64,000 nt of DNA from Rhodocyclaceae bacterium (GTDB taxonomy: Bacteria > Pseudomonadota > Gammaproteobacteria > Burkholderiales > Rhodocyclaceae), in contig JADKHX010000008.1 of the NCBI GenBank assembly GCA_016721505.1, positions 179,573 to 243,572 on the forward strand, in the 5' to 3' direction. Position 1 is the first letter of the stretch; each line of letters opens with the position of its first letter. Below, piece after piece: positions 63,802 to 64,000 of the stretch. The notes beneath the pieces are model-generated. The model saw nothing but the letters and a program-made list of their open reading frames with translations. It had not been told where the DNA came from and did no database searches. The translations under genes were made by a program, and so were the position numbers.

Positions 63802-64000
63802 ATCCGAGGCCTTGTCGGATCTGGTGCTGCTGCTGGGGTGTGCCGCTATCCTGTGGTTTCACCTGCGCCAGCGGCCTGCTGTGGCAGTGGCCGCCGGCCT
63901 GATCGGTTTGGCGGCCTGCCTGGGTGTACTGCGGCATTCGGCCAAGCCGATGCTGGGGCCACACCGTTTCACCAGCCTGCTGGCCGCATGTGCTGCGTTT
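63798..64000 (+). pseudogene. partial membrane protein, frameshifted, cut by the window end
   Basis: The ATG at 63798 overlaps the previous stop as ATGA. After a shift near 63806 the frame reads ALSDLVLLLGCAAILWFHLR and later GLIGLAACLGVLRHSAKPML, hydrophobic helices that continue to the end of the window. Identity unknown. Confidence 0.5.

Overview
The window looks like a chromosomal segment of a Gram-negative, probably betaproteobacterial, heterotroph. The signs are a complete type II secretion operon (gspC to gspN), an Entner-Doudoroff set (zwf, edd, eda), an LpxR-like outer-membrane lipid A enzyme, fairly high GC, and dense Burkholderiales-like gene packing. No rRNA, tRNA, CRISPR array or intact transposase was seen. 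The taxonomic call is inference from gene content only.

Layout. 1-3887 (+): omega-amino acid aminotransferase (5' cut by the window edge), methylmalonate-semialdehyde dehydrogenase and a type III glutamine synthetase-like ligase. 3891-8834 (-): a tight unit amrB/A, amrS, yacG, speB and a PuuB-like oxidase, so the AmmeMemoRadiSam genes share a transcript with polyamine/arginine catabolism. 9086-13860 (+): mgtE, a 255-bp element with terminal inverted repeats, a 7-TM orphan and a LacI-type regulator. 14003-24578 (-): gspC-N. 24848-29379: Entner-Doudoroff cluster with a truncated glucokinase remnant, and divergent edd and zwf promoters that each carry a HexR-like operator over the -10. 29460-39203: secreted and membrane proteins, an 878-residue electron-transfer fusion with a cNMP-binding neighbour, a serine hydrolase, a parvulin, a DAACS symporter and YbaK.

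39353-49950 is accessory in character: a decayed DUF262 gene next to an intact HEPN gene, an MntA/HepT pair, a mobile mystery A / Fic pair with three operators at an exact 33-bp period, and a YjjJ-type HipA. Housekeeping-like genes (cupin, class III adenylate cyclase, egtB) are interleaved. 50035-55111 (+) is a 5-oxoproline operon (TfoX-C, pxpB with a frameshift, pxpC, pxpA, DUF969, DUF979, pcp). 55220-57739 holds an ECF sigma factor, its anti-sigma factor and a secreted protein. 58623-60797 holds LpxR-like and orphan secreted proteins. At about 62168 two oppositely oriented genes are both cut at the same base, and everything to the right is frameshift-rich. This may be an assembly join or a recent rearrangement.

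The most unusual signal is a dispersed repeat with core CAGTTGGTGCTGGYGA. I count 14 intergenic copies, 11 of them downstream of a stop codon (10 within 8-53 bp) and in the same direction as that gene. Two further copies are embedded in reading frames of one operon (amrB/A and speB).
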